DNA of 64,000 nt from Scalesia atractyloides (GCA_947069175.1 CAMTDV010000018.1:43102869-43166868), one strand, 5' to 3'. Counted from the first letter of the stretch, positions 34,511-44,272 are shown. Numbers and translations are program-made. The notes: generated by a model not told the origin, from the sequence alone.

Positions 34511-34991
34511 TGTAGGTCCCTTTAATCCTATGGATCTTCAACAGAATTGTATATCTAATCTAGAGTGCGGAATACTCTAGATCAGATCGTCACAGAAAAC
34601 GTGTAGGAACAGAAATCACCACAAACTGATCTTTACTGATTATCAATCAAACTGATTACAATCAATCAAGATCCTCACACACAGAATTTCGTCCAAGCCC
34701 TATGTGCTATAGGAAATCTCTCTCTCACTTGTGATTCTGGTGATTAACCTAAACGCTAATGCAAAGCCTTGTTTATATAACACAAGTTTGCAACCTGGGC
34801 TGGTTTCACACAAGCCTACGAATTGGACAGGCCGAATTCGCATACCATTCCTCCAATGTGGGTTTGGTTTGGCCCAATCACTATTAACTCACTAATACAA
34901 AGCTAAACCTACTAACTGTTTATCGTTTCACTAAATACAAGATATCCAAAGACCTGAATCTAAAAGCTGTTGTCACAAACATGCACCAACA
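34511..34991 (-). repeat. E7 right LTR (5' in element sense), 481 bp
   Basis: TGTAGGTCCC to CACCAACA. Minus-strand TATA box at about 34771-34781 (TTATATAAAC). Confidence 0.95.
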
Positions 34992-36407
34992 AAAATATAT
35001 GGGAAGTGACGAAATGATTAAGAGCAAGAAGGCTTTAATCAAGAAAGAATTCGACATCTTCATGATGATTAAAGGTGAAACCATGAAACAAATGATTGAT
35101 AGATATTGTCATTTGATGGTTCAGATGCGAAGACACGCTATTAAAAAACTGATGAAGAGGAGATTGATAAATTGGCTGATGCACTTCCTGAGGGGGAGTG
35201 GTCAACTTACTTGATGGTATTGAATAATAGTCCGGGTTGGATGCATCCCAAGTTATCATCTTTCATTGACAAATTAGAAGGACATGAAATGGAGTTGATG
35301 AAAATGGCCAAATCAAAGAATGCTAATGTTGTGCAAGATGTTGGTGTTTACTACAGAGGAGGTGTTCAGGATTTTCAAAGTCCGAAAATTCAAACGGCGT
35401 TTAATGCGAATATGAATTCTTCGAATCATTCATCACAAAGTCAACAGAACACTCAATCATACTCGAGTTATGATCAGAGTCCTCCGAACATTGGATATTC
35501 AAGTGCTAGTTCAAATTCTCCATCCTAGAATCAACTAAATCAGACAAATTAGACAAATCATTCTACTTCTGATCCAAATTTTTTTGCAGTGCAACATTGC
35601 TGTGAATCTGAAGAATGTTTTCCTTGAGCAAGTGGCTAAACAACATATAGCACTTCTTGCAACTGTACTCGAATCATAAGAAAGTTTAGTTGCGGGGAAG
35701 ATCGGAAATCCAGAAATGACGGCTGAGGATTACGATCAGGTTGATGAAGAAGAGTTAGAACTGATGGATATCAAGTGGAGTTTAGCATCGATTATAAGAA
35801 GAGTCATGAAGTTTGTAGCGCTCACTAGAAGAGATATTGGTAATTCAAGCAACAAGCTTGGATTTGACAAGTCGAAGGTAACATGCTTCAAATGCTGACA
35901 AAAGGGGCATTTCAAACACGAATGCACCAATCAAGAAGCAAGCGGCAACCAAAGTCCTTTCGGCAACAACAATGATTATTACAAGAAAGCGCTGCAGAAC
36001 AAGCCATATCCAAAGAGAACTCAAGTTGAAGTTCAAGATAACTCCTCAAAGCAAACAGAACAAGCTTTAGTAGTGTCTAATGAAGAAGAAGGTTTTGATT
36101 GGAACAAGTATATTGGCAAGAAGACTGGAGGTCGCACTGATGGTAGAGATTGTGGATGATTCAGAATCGATGGTTGATGATGCAGCTCTAGAGAATGCGA
36201 TCTTGGAAGAATATCTGCAAAGAACAGAGGAAGAGGAAATAATCTATCACCAGACACAGATGAAGAACATTATCTCTCCTAACTTTAATGCTAGTTTTGA
36301 AGGTTGTTTTGGAAATACATCGCAAGAGCAAGTGGCTGAAGTAAAGAAACCAGAGGTCGAGGAGGTCGTTGACGTGACGAAGGAAATGACTGCAGAAAAC
36401 CTCACAG
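34992..36407 (+). pseudogene. E5 gag, middle part with a broken zinc knuckle
   Basis: Gag resumes after E7: YMGSDEMIKSKKALIKKEFDIF and KGETMKQMIDRYCHLM (UBN2-type core). A frameshift near 35175 leads to LPEGEWSTYLMVLNN. A Gln/Ser/Asn-rich stretch follows, then stops near 35528-35560, then EEELELMDIKWSLASIIRR. The knuckle reads CFKC, an in-frame TGA at 35896-35898, then QKGHFKHEC. After it, an acidic region (VEIVDDSESMVDDAAL) runs to the insertion site of E2. Confidence 0.82.
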
Positions 36408-36593
36408 ATGTAACATCCGTAAAAAACCGGATTTACCAAACCCGCTCCGTTTATTAACCGAACAATCAGTTAAAAATTTCGTTGCGTATTTAATGCCCAA
36501 ATTATTTTTAAACGATACACAATTAATAAGTATATTGGAATATATAATTTATATTTGAAAAAATATTAAAAATAGTGGTTTAAAAATAAAAGA

Positions 36594-36673
36594 CTGCTGC
36601 CGGGTTTCGAACCCGGGTCAACCAGAATCAACAAACACCTTAACTTCCAACCATTCAACCATTGCGCCACTTG
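36594..36673 (-). other. class-II tRNA-like module, antisense in E2 U3
   Basis: The minus strand starts AAGTGGCGCAATGGTTGAATGG (A-box region TGGCGCAATGG), has a long variable region, and a perfect T arm CCGGG-TTCGAAA-CCCGG. TCTTTTATTTTT, a possible Pol III stop, follows. It is homologous to 3005-3084 in E1, with both T-stem strands complementary despite loop and flank changes. Confidence 0.72.
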
Positions 36674-36929
36674 TATTTCTTGTTCAATATTGAAAACAAT
36701 TAATTCATAACATAAATATCGAATTCAAAACCGACGCGACCAATCGCAGTCGTCGGAAATCCCGACGATTTCGCCGAGATTGGACGGTTTCTTCAGTTTT
36801 AACCGAAGCCTTAACTACTACATCGGTTATAACCGACGTCTGAACCCGCGACGCAAGTCATAACCGCCGGAAAACGTAATGACCGACGAATCAAGATGGA
36901 AAACGGACTAAATACGTCGATGTTATGCC

Positions 36930-36941
36930 CTATAAATACCC
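36930..36941 (+). promoter_or_regulatory. TATA box of E2 5' LTR
   Basis: CCTATAAATACC. Transcription should start about 30 bp downstream, before module T2. The same box is in the 3' LTR at about 43850-43861. Confidence 0.7.
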
Positions 36942-37370
36942 CCTCTAACCTCTGTTAGCTTTTTCGCTCACAATCACACATTTTCCCGACGTAATTCCAC
37001 TCACCGGAAATTTCTACAACTCGCCGGAAAACCGACCCTTTCACCTCTATGCCTTACTGAACCCCCAGAGCTCATACCGAAGCCACCCACATTCATCTCA
37101 AGCTCGTTGAAGACCCTCTGCCGCAAGACACACGTCGCCGGAATCACCTGCTGTCACCGGAGTTTCGCCGGCGAAACAGAGGAGCCACTGTTCGGTATAT
37201 CTAACACTTAATCTCTCATTCTTTTTATTTATCTCACACGTAATTACTCACAACACACTAAAGAACATGATTAAATCGATGAACCAGTCAGACTCCGATT
37301 CTGGTTAAGTCTGACGAAGAAGACGAAGTTCAGTTGTGTATATGTTTAATTAAAATCAAGATATATCCCG

Positions 37371-37449
37371 GGTTAGACACACAGTCCAGCGTTGGACTGT
37401 GTGCAAATAAAACACGCTCACGTCACGAGTTCGATTCTTGTCCCACGCA
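37371..37449 (+). other. tRNA-like module T2 in E2 5' LTR
   Basis: GGTTAGA, then the 11-bp hairpin CACACAGTCCA/TGGACTGTGTG with loop GCGT, then a T-arm-like stem ACGAG-TTCGATT-CTTGT (five pairs, one G-T) holding the B box. Confidence 0.72.
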
Positions 37450-37541
37450 CACTCGCCTTAATAAAAATGTTCCTTTTTTTAACCGAACCGGATTCACTGC
37501 GGTAGATGTTAAGTTTAATAAAAACCGGAATAATAACCAAG

Positions 37542-37615
37542 AAAGACACACAGTCCAGTGGTGGACTGTGTGAACGTTTAAATCACATGTCACGAGTTCG
37601 AGTCCAGACTACCGC
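37542..37615 (+). other. tRNA-like module T3 in E2 5' LTR
   Basis: The same 11-bp hairpin with loop GTGG, then the B box GAGTTCGAGTCC. This module is missing or eroded in E1. Confidence 0.7.
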
Positions 37616-37710
37616 ACCGGTCCGGACAATTATCAAACTTTTTATTTAAAGCAGAAACGAAATTACTTAGTTTGTATATAAGTATAATAAAAATCAGATT
37701 ATTTAACAAG

Positions 37711-37786
37711 TTAGACACACAGTCCAGCGATGGACTGTGTGTTAACCTAAACCACAGGTCCCGTGTTCGAGACCTGTGGAGAGCAC
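37711..37786 (+). other. tRNA-like module T4 in E2 5' LTR
   Basis: The 11-bp hairpin with loop GCGA, then CCACAGGTC/GACCTGTGG, nine perfect pairs around the B box TGTTCGAGACC (one change, G to T, from the copy at 44611). Confidence 0.72.
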
Positions 37787-37872
37787 CGAGCGAGTCATTT
37801 AATTTGTTTTTGAAATAAATGATTTTCGGAATAATTAGTATATAAATATAATTAAAAACAGAAATATTTCGG

Positions 37873-37948
37873 GTTAGACACGTAGCTCAGTTGGTAGAGC
37901 TGCGTGCACGCGTACGGGAGGTCTCGGGTTCGAGCCTCACCCAGCGCA
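37873..37948 (+). other. tRNA-like module T5 in E2 5' LTR
   Basis: The best tRNA look-alike: TAGCTCAGTTGGTAGAGC is a textbook A box and D arm, followed 36 nt later by the B box GGTTCGAGCC. The anticodon region is GC-rich and self-complementary (GCGTGCACGC), with no proper anticodon loop, and the T stem has only about three pairs. Confidence 0.75.
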
Positions 37949-38387
37949 TACATACACACGTACGAACCGGTCAACAGTCAAAGTCAATGGTCAACAAGTC
38001 AATGGTCAAAAAGTCAACATTTTTTTTATTATTTTTATTTATTTATTTTATTTAAAAATCAATTAAAAATACTTAAAAATAACATTTTTAAGGTTAGAAA
38101 ATAGCCTTAAACTCACAAAAATACATCCAACAATTCTACTAAAATTGATTAATAAAATCCGTTTACTTACCGAACCGTTATGCCATTATCTAGGTTAGTT
38201 TCACTCGTGGTTAAAACCAACTTCGTGCGCATTCAACATCATCAACCGAATGCACCCAATGTGAGTGAATCTTACAACTCCCCTTTTTAATTACACGTTT
38301 TGGGGTGTGTCATGTGTCACCAAAATTAACTCGTTTATTTAAACTTGTGCCATACCATATTGTGATCTAAACTTAGATTGTATATAT

Positions 38388-38663
38388 TGTTTGTAGTTAT
38401 GTATTTCCTATTGTCAAGTTATATGCAATTCATTCATTAGGCCCATCAGTTCCTCGTGGGAGACGAGTTGAGCAACGCATGCCTCAAAACAAATCCATTA
38501 TTGTTCGTGTGTGTATTATTTAGTTTATATTGTTTGTAGTTATGTATTTCATATTGTCAAGTATATGCAAATCATTCATTAGGCCCATCAGTTCCTCGTG
38601 GGAGACGAGTTGAGCAACGCGTGCCTCAAAACGATCCATTATTGTTCATGTGTGTATTATTTA
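38388..38663 (+). repeat. direct repeat in E2 LTR, two units of about 140 bp
   Basis: Units start TTGTTTGTAGTTATGTATTT at about 38388 and 38531. Both hold AGGCCCATCAGTTCCTCGTG and a short hairpin CTCGT/ACGAG. E1 has unrelated CTCATAGGTAATGGGG units in the same LTR position. The 3' LTR has the same pair at about 45294-45570. Confidence 0.85.
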
Positions 38664-39037
38664 ATATTAAATGATTGGTGAATAAGTTTACATCTATTTT
38701 TACTCATGTGTGGTTGTGCACTTTATTTTATAATCAATTAAATAAACTTGTTCAAATGTTTTTCATAGGATTCACTCGCCAACTTTTTGTTGATCCAAAA
38801 ACCATTTTTACACATGATACAGGTGAACAGGATGAAGCAAGGGAAAACATAGGAAATGCCTTAGAAGAAAACAATGAAGTCTAGAATGATGTTTAGGACA
38901 TGATGTAATTATGATTGTAAATTTCCCATTAAATTGTATTAATGAATATGAAACGTTATAATAAATGTCATGAGCTTTGATGATAACCCAATCATGCCCC
39001 GATCACCTTTTCCGCTGCGGGTCGGGGTGTGACAGAT

Positions 39038-39051
39038 TGGTATCAGAGCCA
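39038..39051 (+). promoter_or_regulatory. E2 primer-binding site
   Basis: TGGTATCAGAGCCA, three bases after the 5' LTR; identical to that of E1. Confidence 0.93.
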
Positions 39052-39812
39052 TGACTATAGGGATATAGGATAGGTTATTAGACCCTTAGAGCCTATACTA
39101 TAGTTGCCTAAATTTTAATTGTTTAGGTGGTTACATACAAACTTATGATGTTTATTTGTTTCATATTTGTTTATACTTACAGTCAAACATACATACTTAC
39201 ATACACATTCATCATACATATTTCAATGTTCATATATTCAAATCATCTTCATACTTTTGTTATTCAAAGAATTTGTCGCAATTTTCAAATCTCATCAAAG
39301 TAAGTTCTGCGACGGGCATGTAGTAACTGGAAGGGTACAAGTACCGTAGTCGGAACGTCCTGTCTAGGTTGGCATTCGTATAAATCCAATATAACGGACC
39401 AGTTTGCCTACCTGGGGACTAACGATGAGAGTACGAAGGACCTATTAGGCCAAAGCATGCCACACCAAACGTCGTTCGAACTAACCCCACTTTGAGGTGT
39501 CACCGTGTCCACACATGGACACATTCCGAATATCATACGTTATATACATATTTCTCGATTTTCTCCGGGTTTAGTGTACGTAACCAGGCTAACACATGCG
39601 AACCATATGAAAAACCCGGTATTCATGGGGCCCACATGATTACGAAGGTGAAGTATGGCGGCATGCAAGGCCTAATGACGAGCAAAGCCCAAGACATCCT
39701 ATGGATGTAGTAGATTTATTTTTCTATAATTATTTTATGAATGTTCATTCCTAAGTACGACCCATGATCCCAAAAACATCCAACTCATACTCATGATACG
39801 TATTCCTTGTAG
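39052..39812 (+). other. E2 leader
   Basis: Untranslated region of 760 bp. Blocks at about 39340-39545 are strongly conserved with the E1 leader, although LTR parts of the two elements have diverged. It ends in TATTCCTTGTAG just before the gag ATG. Confidence 0.7.
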
Positions 39813-41180
39813 ATGTCTTCTAGCCTCGCCCGTAGGAAGATGAGAGCAGGAAAAGCCCGCGAGCGCATGGCTGCCCTAATCGCTCAACAAATGGCTGCCG
39901 TAATACCCAACATTGTAATTCAAGTCCAACAAGCCCTTACCACTAATCCTGTCAACCAAGAAGATCAAAACGTTATCAACCCTCCCCCAAATACCACTAA
40001 ATGCACCTACAAGCATTTCAAATCATGCGACCCTCCAAAATACGAAGGGACTGAAGGTGTCACCACTCTCCTCCATTGGTTTGGAGAAATGGAGAACACT
40101 TTTCTAAATTGCGATTGCCCCGATGATCGCAAAGTGCGATATGCTACCGGTCGTTTATATGGAATAGCACTTACTTGGTGGAATACAGAGAAGGCCAAAC
40201 GAGGCGTTGACGATGCTATGACTTTGACTTGGGAAGAGTTGAAGGAAATCATGACAAGGCGGTTTTGCCCAAGGAGCGAAATCAAGAAATTAGAGGATGA
40301 GTTCTATTCGTTGAAGCAAAAGGAAGGAGACCACACTACATACAACAAAAGATTCCTCGAGTTAAATCAAATGGTTCCCAACTTGTTCACTCCCCTCTAC
40401 CGTTTGATCGAGCACTACATTCGAGGTCTTCCGTCAAAGATTCAGGACTCTGTAATAAGTACCACGCCTGCAACTTTGGAAGCAGCAATGGAGTTAGCTA
40501 CAGAGCTCACCGAGAACCGAATCCGGAATAAAGACTTCAAGGAGGAGAAAAATAAGGATAAAGCATCAACTGAAACTTCAAACTCCACCCAAACCGAATC
40601 CCCTTCTCAACCCATTTCTAAGAGAAAAAGAGACGGGCAACTTTTCGCTACTACCCAACGTAATCAACCAGTTTTACAAGCCATACCAATCCAAGCTATC
40701 CCAATCACGCAAATAGCACCCAACTCAACATACCTTGGACCTCACCCTCGAGGTAACACCTGTTTTTATCACCATCCATCTACCTTACCTTGTCGACTAT
40801 GTGCGAATTGTGGACGCTATGGTCATTTGAGCAAGGTTTGCCGCACCCCTCAAAACCAAATCTCTCCCCCTACTCAAGACATGATCCAAACCTATCAACA
40901 ACCCCAATACCCCATGTTCCCATATGTTCGAGCTTGTTTCAATTGTGGCGACCGTACCCACTTTAGAAACACGTGCCCTCGATTGGTTAACATCATAAAC
41001 ACTCAAGCTCAATCAAACCCAGTTAACCAAGTAAATCAAGAAAACCCAATCACTAGGCCACCAGCAAGAGGAAGAGTTTTCAACATCAACGCCAATCCTG
41101 TTGAAGATAATGACGGCCCAAACGAAACCACCCAACTAGTCCTCTTCACCGAAAATCAAGATTCAACTCCAATCGTTTAG
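39813..41180 (+). CDS. E2 gag protein, intact, 455 aa
   Basis: Open from MSSSLARRKM to the stop at 41178-41180. The retrotransposon gag domain covers about residues 65-235 (CTYKHFKSCDPPKYEGTEG, LTWWNTEKAKRG, YIRGLPSKIQDS). Then a basic Thr/Ser/Pro-rich stretch, and two CCHC knuckles, C330/C333/H338/C343 and C375/C378/H383/C388, for RNA binding. It aligns with residues 1-440 of the E1 polyprotein with clear similarity throughout. The stop comes before the protease, after ENQDSTPIV, so gag is a separate protein here. An intact gag in an element without pol suggests that gag itself was kept by selection, or that the copy is very young. Confidence 0.93.
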   Translation: MSSSLARRKMRAGKARERMAALIAQQMAAVIPNIVIQVQQALTTNPVNQEDQNVINPPPNTTKCTYKHFKSCDPPKYEGTEGVTTLLHWFGEMENTFLNCDCPDDRKVRYATGRLYGIALTWWNTEKAKRGVDDAMTLTWEELKEIMTRRFCPRSEIKKLEDEFYSLKQKEGDHTTYNKRFLELNQMVPNLFTPLYRLIEHYIRGLPSKIQDSVISTTPATLEAAMELATELTENRIRNKDFKEEKNKDKASTETSNSTQTESPSQPISKRKRDGQLFATTQRNQPVLQAIPIQAIPITQIAPNSTYLGPHPRGNTCFYHHPSTLPCRLCANCGRYGHLSKVCRTPQNQISPPTQDMIQTYQQPQYPMFPYVRACFNCGDRTHFRNTCPRLVNIINTQAQSNPVNQVNQENPITRPPARGRVFNINANPVEDNDGPNETTQLVLFTENQDSTPIV

Positions 41181-41203
41181 TTTTATGTTTTTCTTTATGT
41201 TTT

Positions 41204-43020
41204 AGAATCACATAGAACCAATCATAACTTAAGGATAAAGCCAATGAAATTTTGACAAGAATATGGTGGATACGCCGCTGGTACTTCCTATATATAAGTA
41301 TTCTTGCCAAAGGATCAGAGGCATTATCTGGCGGTTATGAGAAGTTCCATGTGGAATTTAGCATTGTCTTGATTGAATTTTGTTTTGTATTTACTGATTT
41401 AGCATTTATGGCATCTTATCATTTAAAGAAATTGGATTGTATTTCATTTCTACAATGACTAACCTCTCCATCACAACAAACGAGAGAGGTATTGTCATCA
41501 TTCAAACATGGATACTATCAGAATTAAGACTCAAGTTGTGGTTGTTGTGTTTGTTGTAGAGTCACATAGAACTAATCATAACTTGTGGATAACGTCAATG
41601 AAAATTTGACAAGAATATGGTGGATACGCCGCTGGTACTTCCTATATATAAGTATTCTTGTCAAAGGATCGGAGGCATTATCAGGCGGTTATGAGAGGTT
41701 CCATGTAGGATTTAGTATGTTTTGGTCAAAGTTTGTTCATCATACATTTCAGTGTATTTCAATTTCATCATTTAAAGAAGTTGAGCTATGTCTCACTTCC
41801 ACAATGACTAACCTCTCCATCACAACAAACGAGAGAGGTATTGTCATCATTCAAAGATGGATACTATCAGAATTAAGACTCAAGTTGTGGTTGTTGTGTT
41901 TGTTTTAGAGTCACATAGAACTAATCATAACTTGCGGATAGAGTCAATGAAAATTTGATAAGAATATGGTGGATACGCCGCTGGTACTTCCTATATATAA
42001 GTATTCTTGTCAAAGGATCAGAGGCATTATCAGGCGGTTATGGGAGGTTCCATGTACAAACTGTTTGTGTGATTATTGTTTAGATTAAATTTTTATTTTC
42101 AAGTACATACAATTTCATAGGCCGCCGCTCCCCATTACATTATGAGCGTGAACCTGGCGTGCCAACATACGATCGGCTCCATTTGATTGAGCTTTGATCG
42201 CACTGACATTTTTTCATTTTCAGTATATGCAATACGATCGGCTCCGTTTGATTGAGCCTTGATCGCACAGACATTTTTCATTTTCAGTACATGCAATACG
42301 ATCTTTTGGTTGTTGTGTTTGTTGTAGAGTCACATAGAACTAATCATAACTTGCGGATAAAGTCAATGAAAATTTGACGAGAATATGGTGGTACGCCGCT
42401 GGTACTTCCTATATATAAGTATTCTCGCCAAAGGATCAGAGGCATTATCAGGCGGTTATGAGAAGTTCCATGTAGGATTTAGTATTGTCTTGGTTGAAAT
42501 TTGTGTACATTCATATCATCTCGCCATTTAAAGAAATTGGATTGTGTTCTATTTCTACATAAACTAACCTCTCCATCATAACAAACGAGAGAGGAACTGT
42601 CACCATTCAAACATGTATGCTATCAGAATGTGGACTCAAATATTGGTTGTTGTGTTTATTTATGTTCTAGAGTTACATCATAGAACCAATCATAACTCAC
42701 TGATAAAACCAATGAAAATTTGACAAGAGTATGGTGGATACGCCGCTGGTACTTCCTATATATAAGTATTCTTGTCAAAGGATCAGAGGCATTGTCAGGC
42801 GGTTATGAGAAGTTTTATGTAGGATTTAGTAATTTCTTGGTACATTGGTTGTGGCGTTTATTTATGTTCTAGAGTCACATCATAGAACCAATCATAACTT
42901 ACTGATAAAACCAATGAAAATTTGACAAGAATATGGTGGATACGCCGCTGGTACTTCCTATATATAAGTATTCTTGTCAAAGGATCAGAGGCATTGTTAG
43001 ACGGTTATAGAAGTTCCATG
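41204..43020 (+). repeat. six tandem repeat units in the place of pol (E2)
   Basis: Units begin with AGAGTCACATAGAAC-like sequence at 41204, 41558, 41907, 42326, 42669 and 42871 (steps 354, 349, 419, 343 and 202). Each has arms TTGACAAGAATA and TATTCTTGTCAA about 35 bases apart, with GGTGGATACGCCGCTGGTAC and CCTATATATAAG between them, followed by AAAGGATC(A/G)GAGGCATT. Units 1, 2 and 4 also contain a second hairpin, ACCTCTC/GAGAGGT. No protein frame is shared between units, so the conserved part is probably DNA or RNA structure. Confidence 0.88.
42098..42302 (+). repeat. E1-type LTR patch inside E2 unit 3
   Basis: TTTCATAGGCCGCCGCTCCC, GAGCGTGAACC and two 64-bp units with ATACGATCGGCTCC match the E1 LTR (complement of about 1075-1235), but not the LTRs of E2. 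This insert makes the unit 3 to 4 step longer than the others. Confidence 0.8.
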
Positions 43021-43311
43021 TAGGTTGTAGTATTAGAAGTTTTGCTTTAGGATATAACCCTATCCTTCCAAACATATCAAAACTCTTGCGCAAGAAATCA
43101 TACTTAGTGAATCAACACTGCTTACCAATATTTTTACCGTAGGCAACAAAAAGCGATTCCTGTAGCAGGGTACTCAACCCTTACAAGGAACGTTACCGCC
43201 TCAAACAAAAACTTAAACTCTTACTCTTTTTTCTAAACATGTAACTGTCAAACTAAACCCCATCCTTTTTAGACAAATATATCACTACTTAAATTTCGGG
43301 ACGAAATTTCT
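43021..43311 (+). other. E2 region between repeats and purine tract
   Basis: No gene seen. The end (CACTACTTAAATTTCGGGACGA) is conserved with the sequence before the E1 purine tract; in E1 it overlaps the polyprotein stop, so this is the last remnant of the pol 3' end. Confidence 0.65.
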
Positions 43312-43327
43312 AAAAAGCAGGGGATAC
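43312..43327 (+). promoter_or_regulatory. E2 polypurine tract
   Basis: AAAAAGCAGGGGATAC directly before the 3' LTR. Confidence 0.85.
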
Positions 43328-43512
43328 TGTAACATCCGTCAAAAACCGGATTTACCAAACCCGCTCCGTTTATTAACCGAACAATCAGTTAAAAATTTCG
43401 TTGCGTATTTAATGCCCAAATTATTTTTAAACGATACACAATTAATAAGTATATTGGAATATATAATTTATATTTGAAAAAGTATTAAAAATAGTGGTTT
43501 AAAAATAAAAGA

Positions 43513-43592
43513 CTGCTGCCGGGTTTCGAACCCGGGTCAGCCAGAATCAACAAACACCTTAACTTCCAACCATTCAACCACTGCGCCACTTG
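43513..43592 (-). other. class-II tRNA-like module in E2 3' LTR
   Basis: Copy of 36594-36673; T arm intact. Confidence 0.7.
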
Positions 43593-44272
43593 TATTTCTT
43601 GTTCAATATTGAAAACAAAATTTTATTCATAACATAAATATCGAATTCAAAACCGACGCGCCCAATCGCAGTCGTCGGAAATCCCGACGATTTCGCCGAG
43701 ATTGGACGGTTTCTTCAGTTTTAACCGAAGCCTTAACTACTACATCGGTTATAACCGACGTCTGAACCCGCGACGCAAGTCATAACCGCCGGAAAACGTA
43801 ATGACCGACGAATCAAGACGGAAAACGGACTAAATACGTCGATGTTATGCCCTATAAATACCCCCTCTAACCTCTGTTAGCTTTTTCGCTCACAATCACA
43901 CATTTTCCCGACGTAATTCCACTCGCCGGAAAACCGACCCTTTCACCTCTGTGCCTTACTGAACCCCCAGAGCTCATACCGAAGCCACCCACATTCATCT
44001 CAAGCTCGTTGAAGACCCTCTGCCACAAGACACACGTCACCGGAATCACCTGCTGTCACCAAAGTTTCGCCAGCGAAACAGAGGAGCCACTGTTCGGTAT
44101 ATCTAACACTTAATCTCTCATTCTTTTTATTTATCTCACACGTAATTACTCACAACACACTAAAGAACATGATTAAATCGATGAACCAGTCAGACTCCGA
44201 TTCTGGTTAAGTCTGACGAAGAAGACGAAGTTCAGTTGTGTATATGTTTAATTAAAATCAAGATATATCCCG

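Larger units (their letters stand above)
25036..34991 (-). mobile_element. E7: complete SIRE-type Ty1/copia element
   Basis: 9956 bp, LTRs of 481 bp each, target duplication AAAAT (25031-25035 and 34992-34996). The primer site is next to the right LTR and the purine tract next to the left LTR, so it reads right to left. All coding domains can be found but about six frameshifts separate them. The two LTRs differ at roughly fifteen positions by eye. It sits within the gag of E5, so it is younger than E5. Confidence 0.95.
36408..39034 (+). repeat. E2 5' LTR, 2627 bp
   Basis: TGTAACATCC to GGGTGTGACA. Inside, in order: an antisense class-II tRNA-like module, a TATA box, four sense tRNA-like modules, a run of GTCAA-rich short repeats (37970-38020), an AT-rich stretch, and a 140-bp direct repeat with the hairpin TCGTGGGAGACGA (38388-38663). 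It has no gene. The open frame at 38675-38884 is repeated in the 3' LTR. Confidence 0.95.

Noticed and set aside
36594..37948. A SINE inserted in the LTRs
   Set aside because: No target duplications or A-rich tail around the modules; they recur in series and at the same places in diverged LTRs, so they are part of the LTR.
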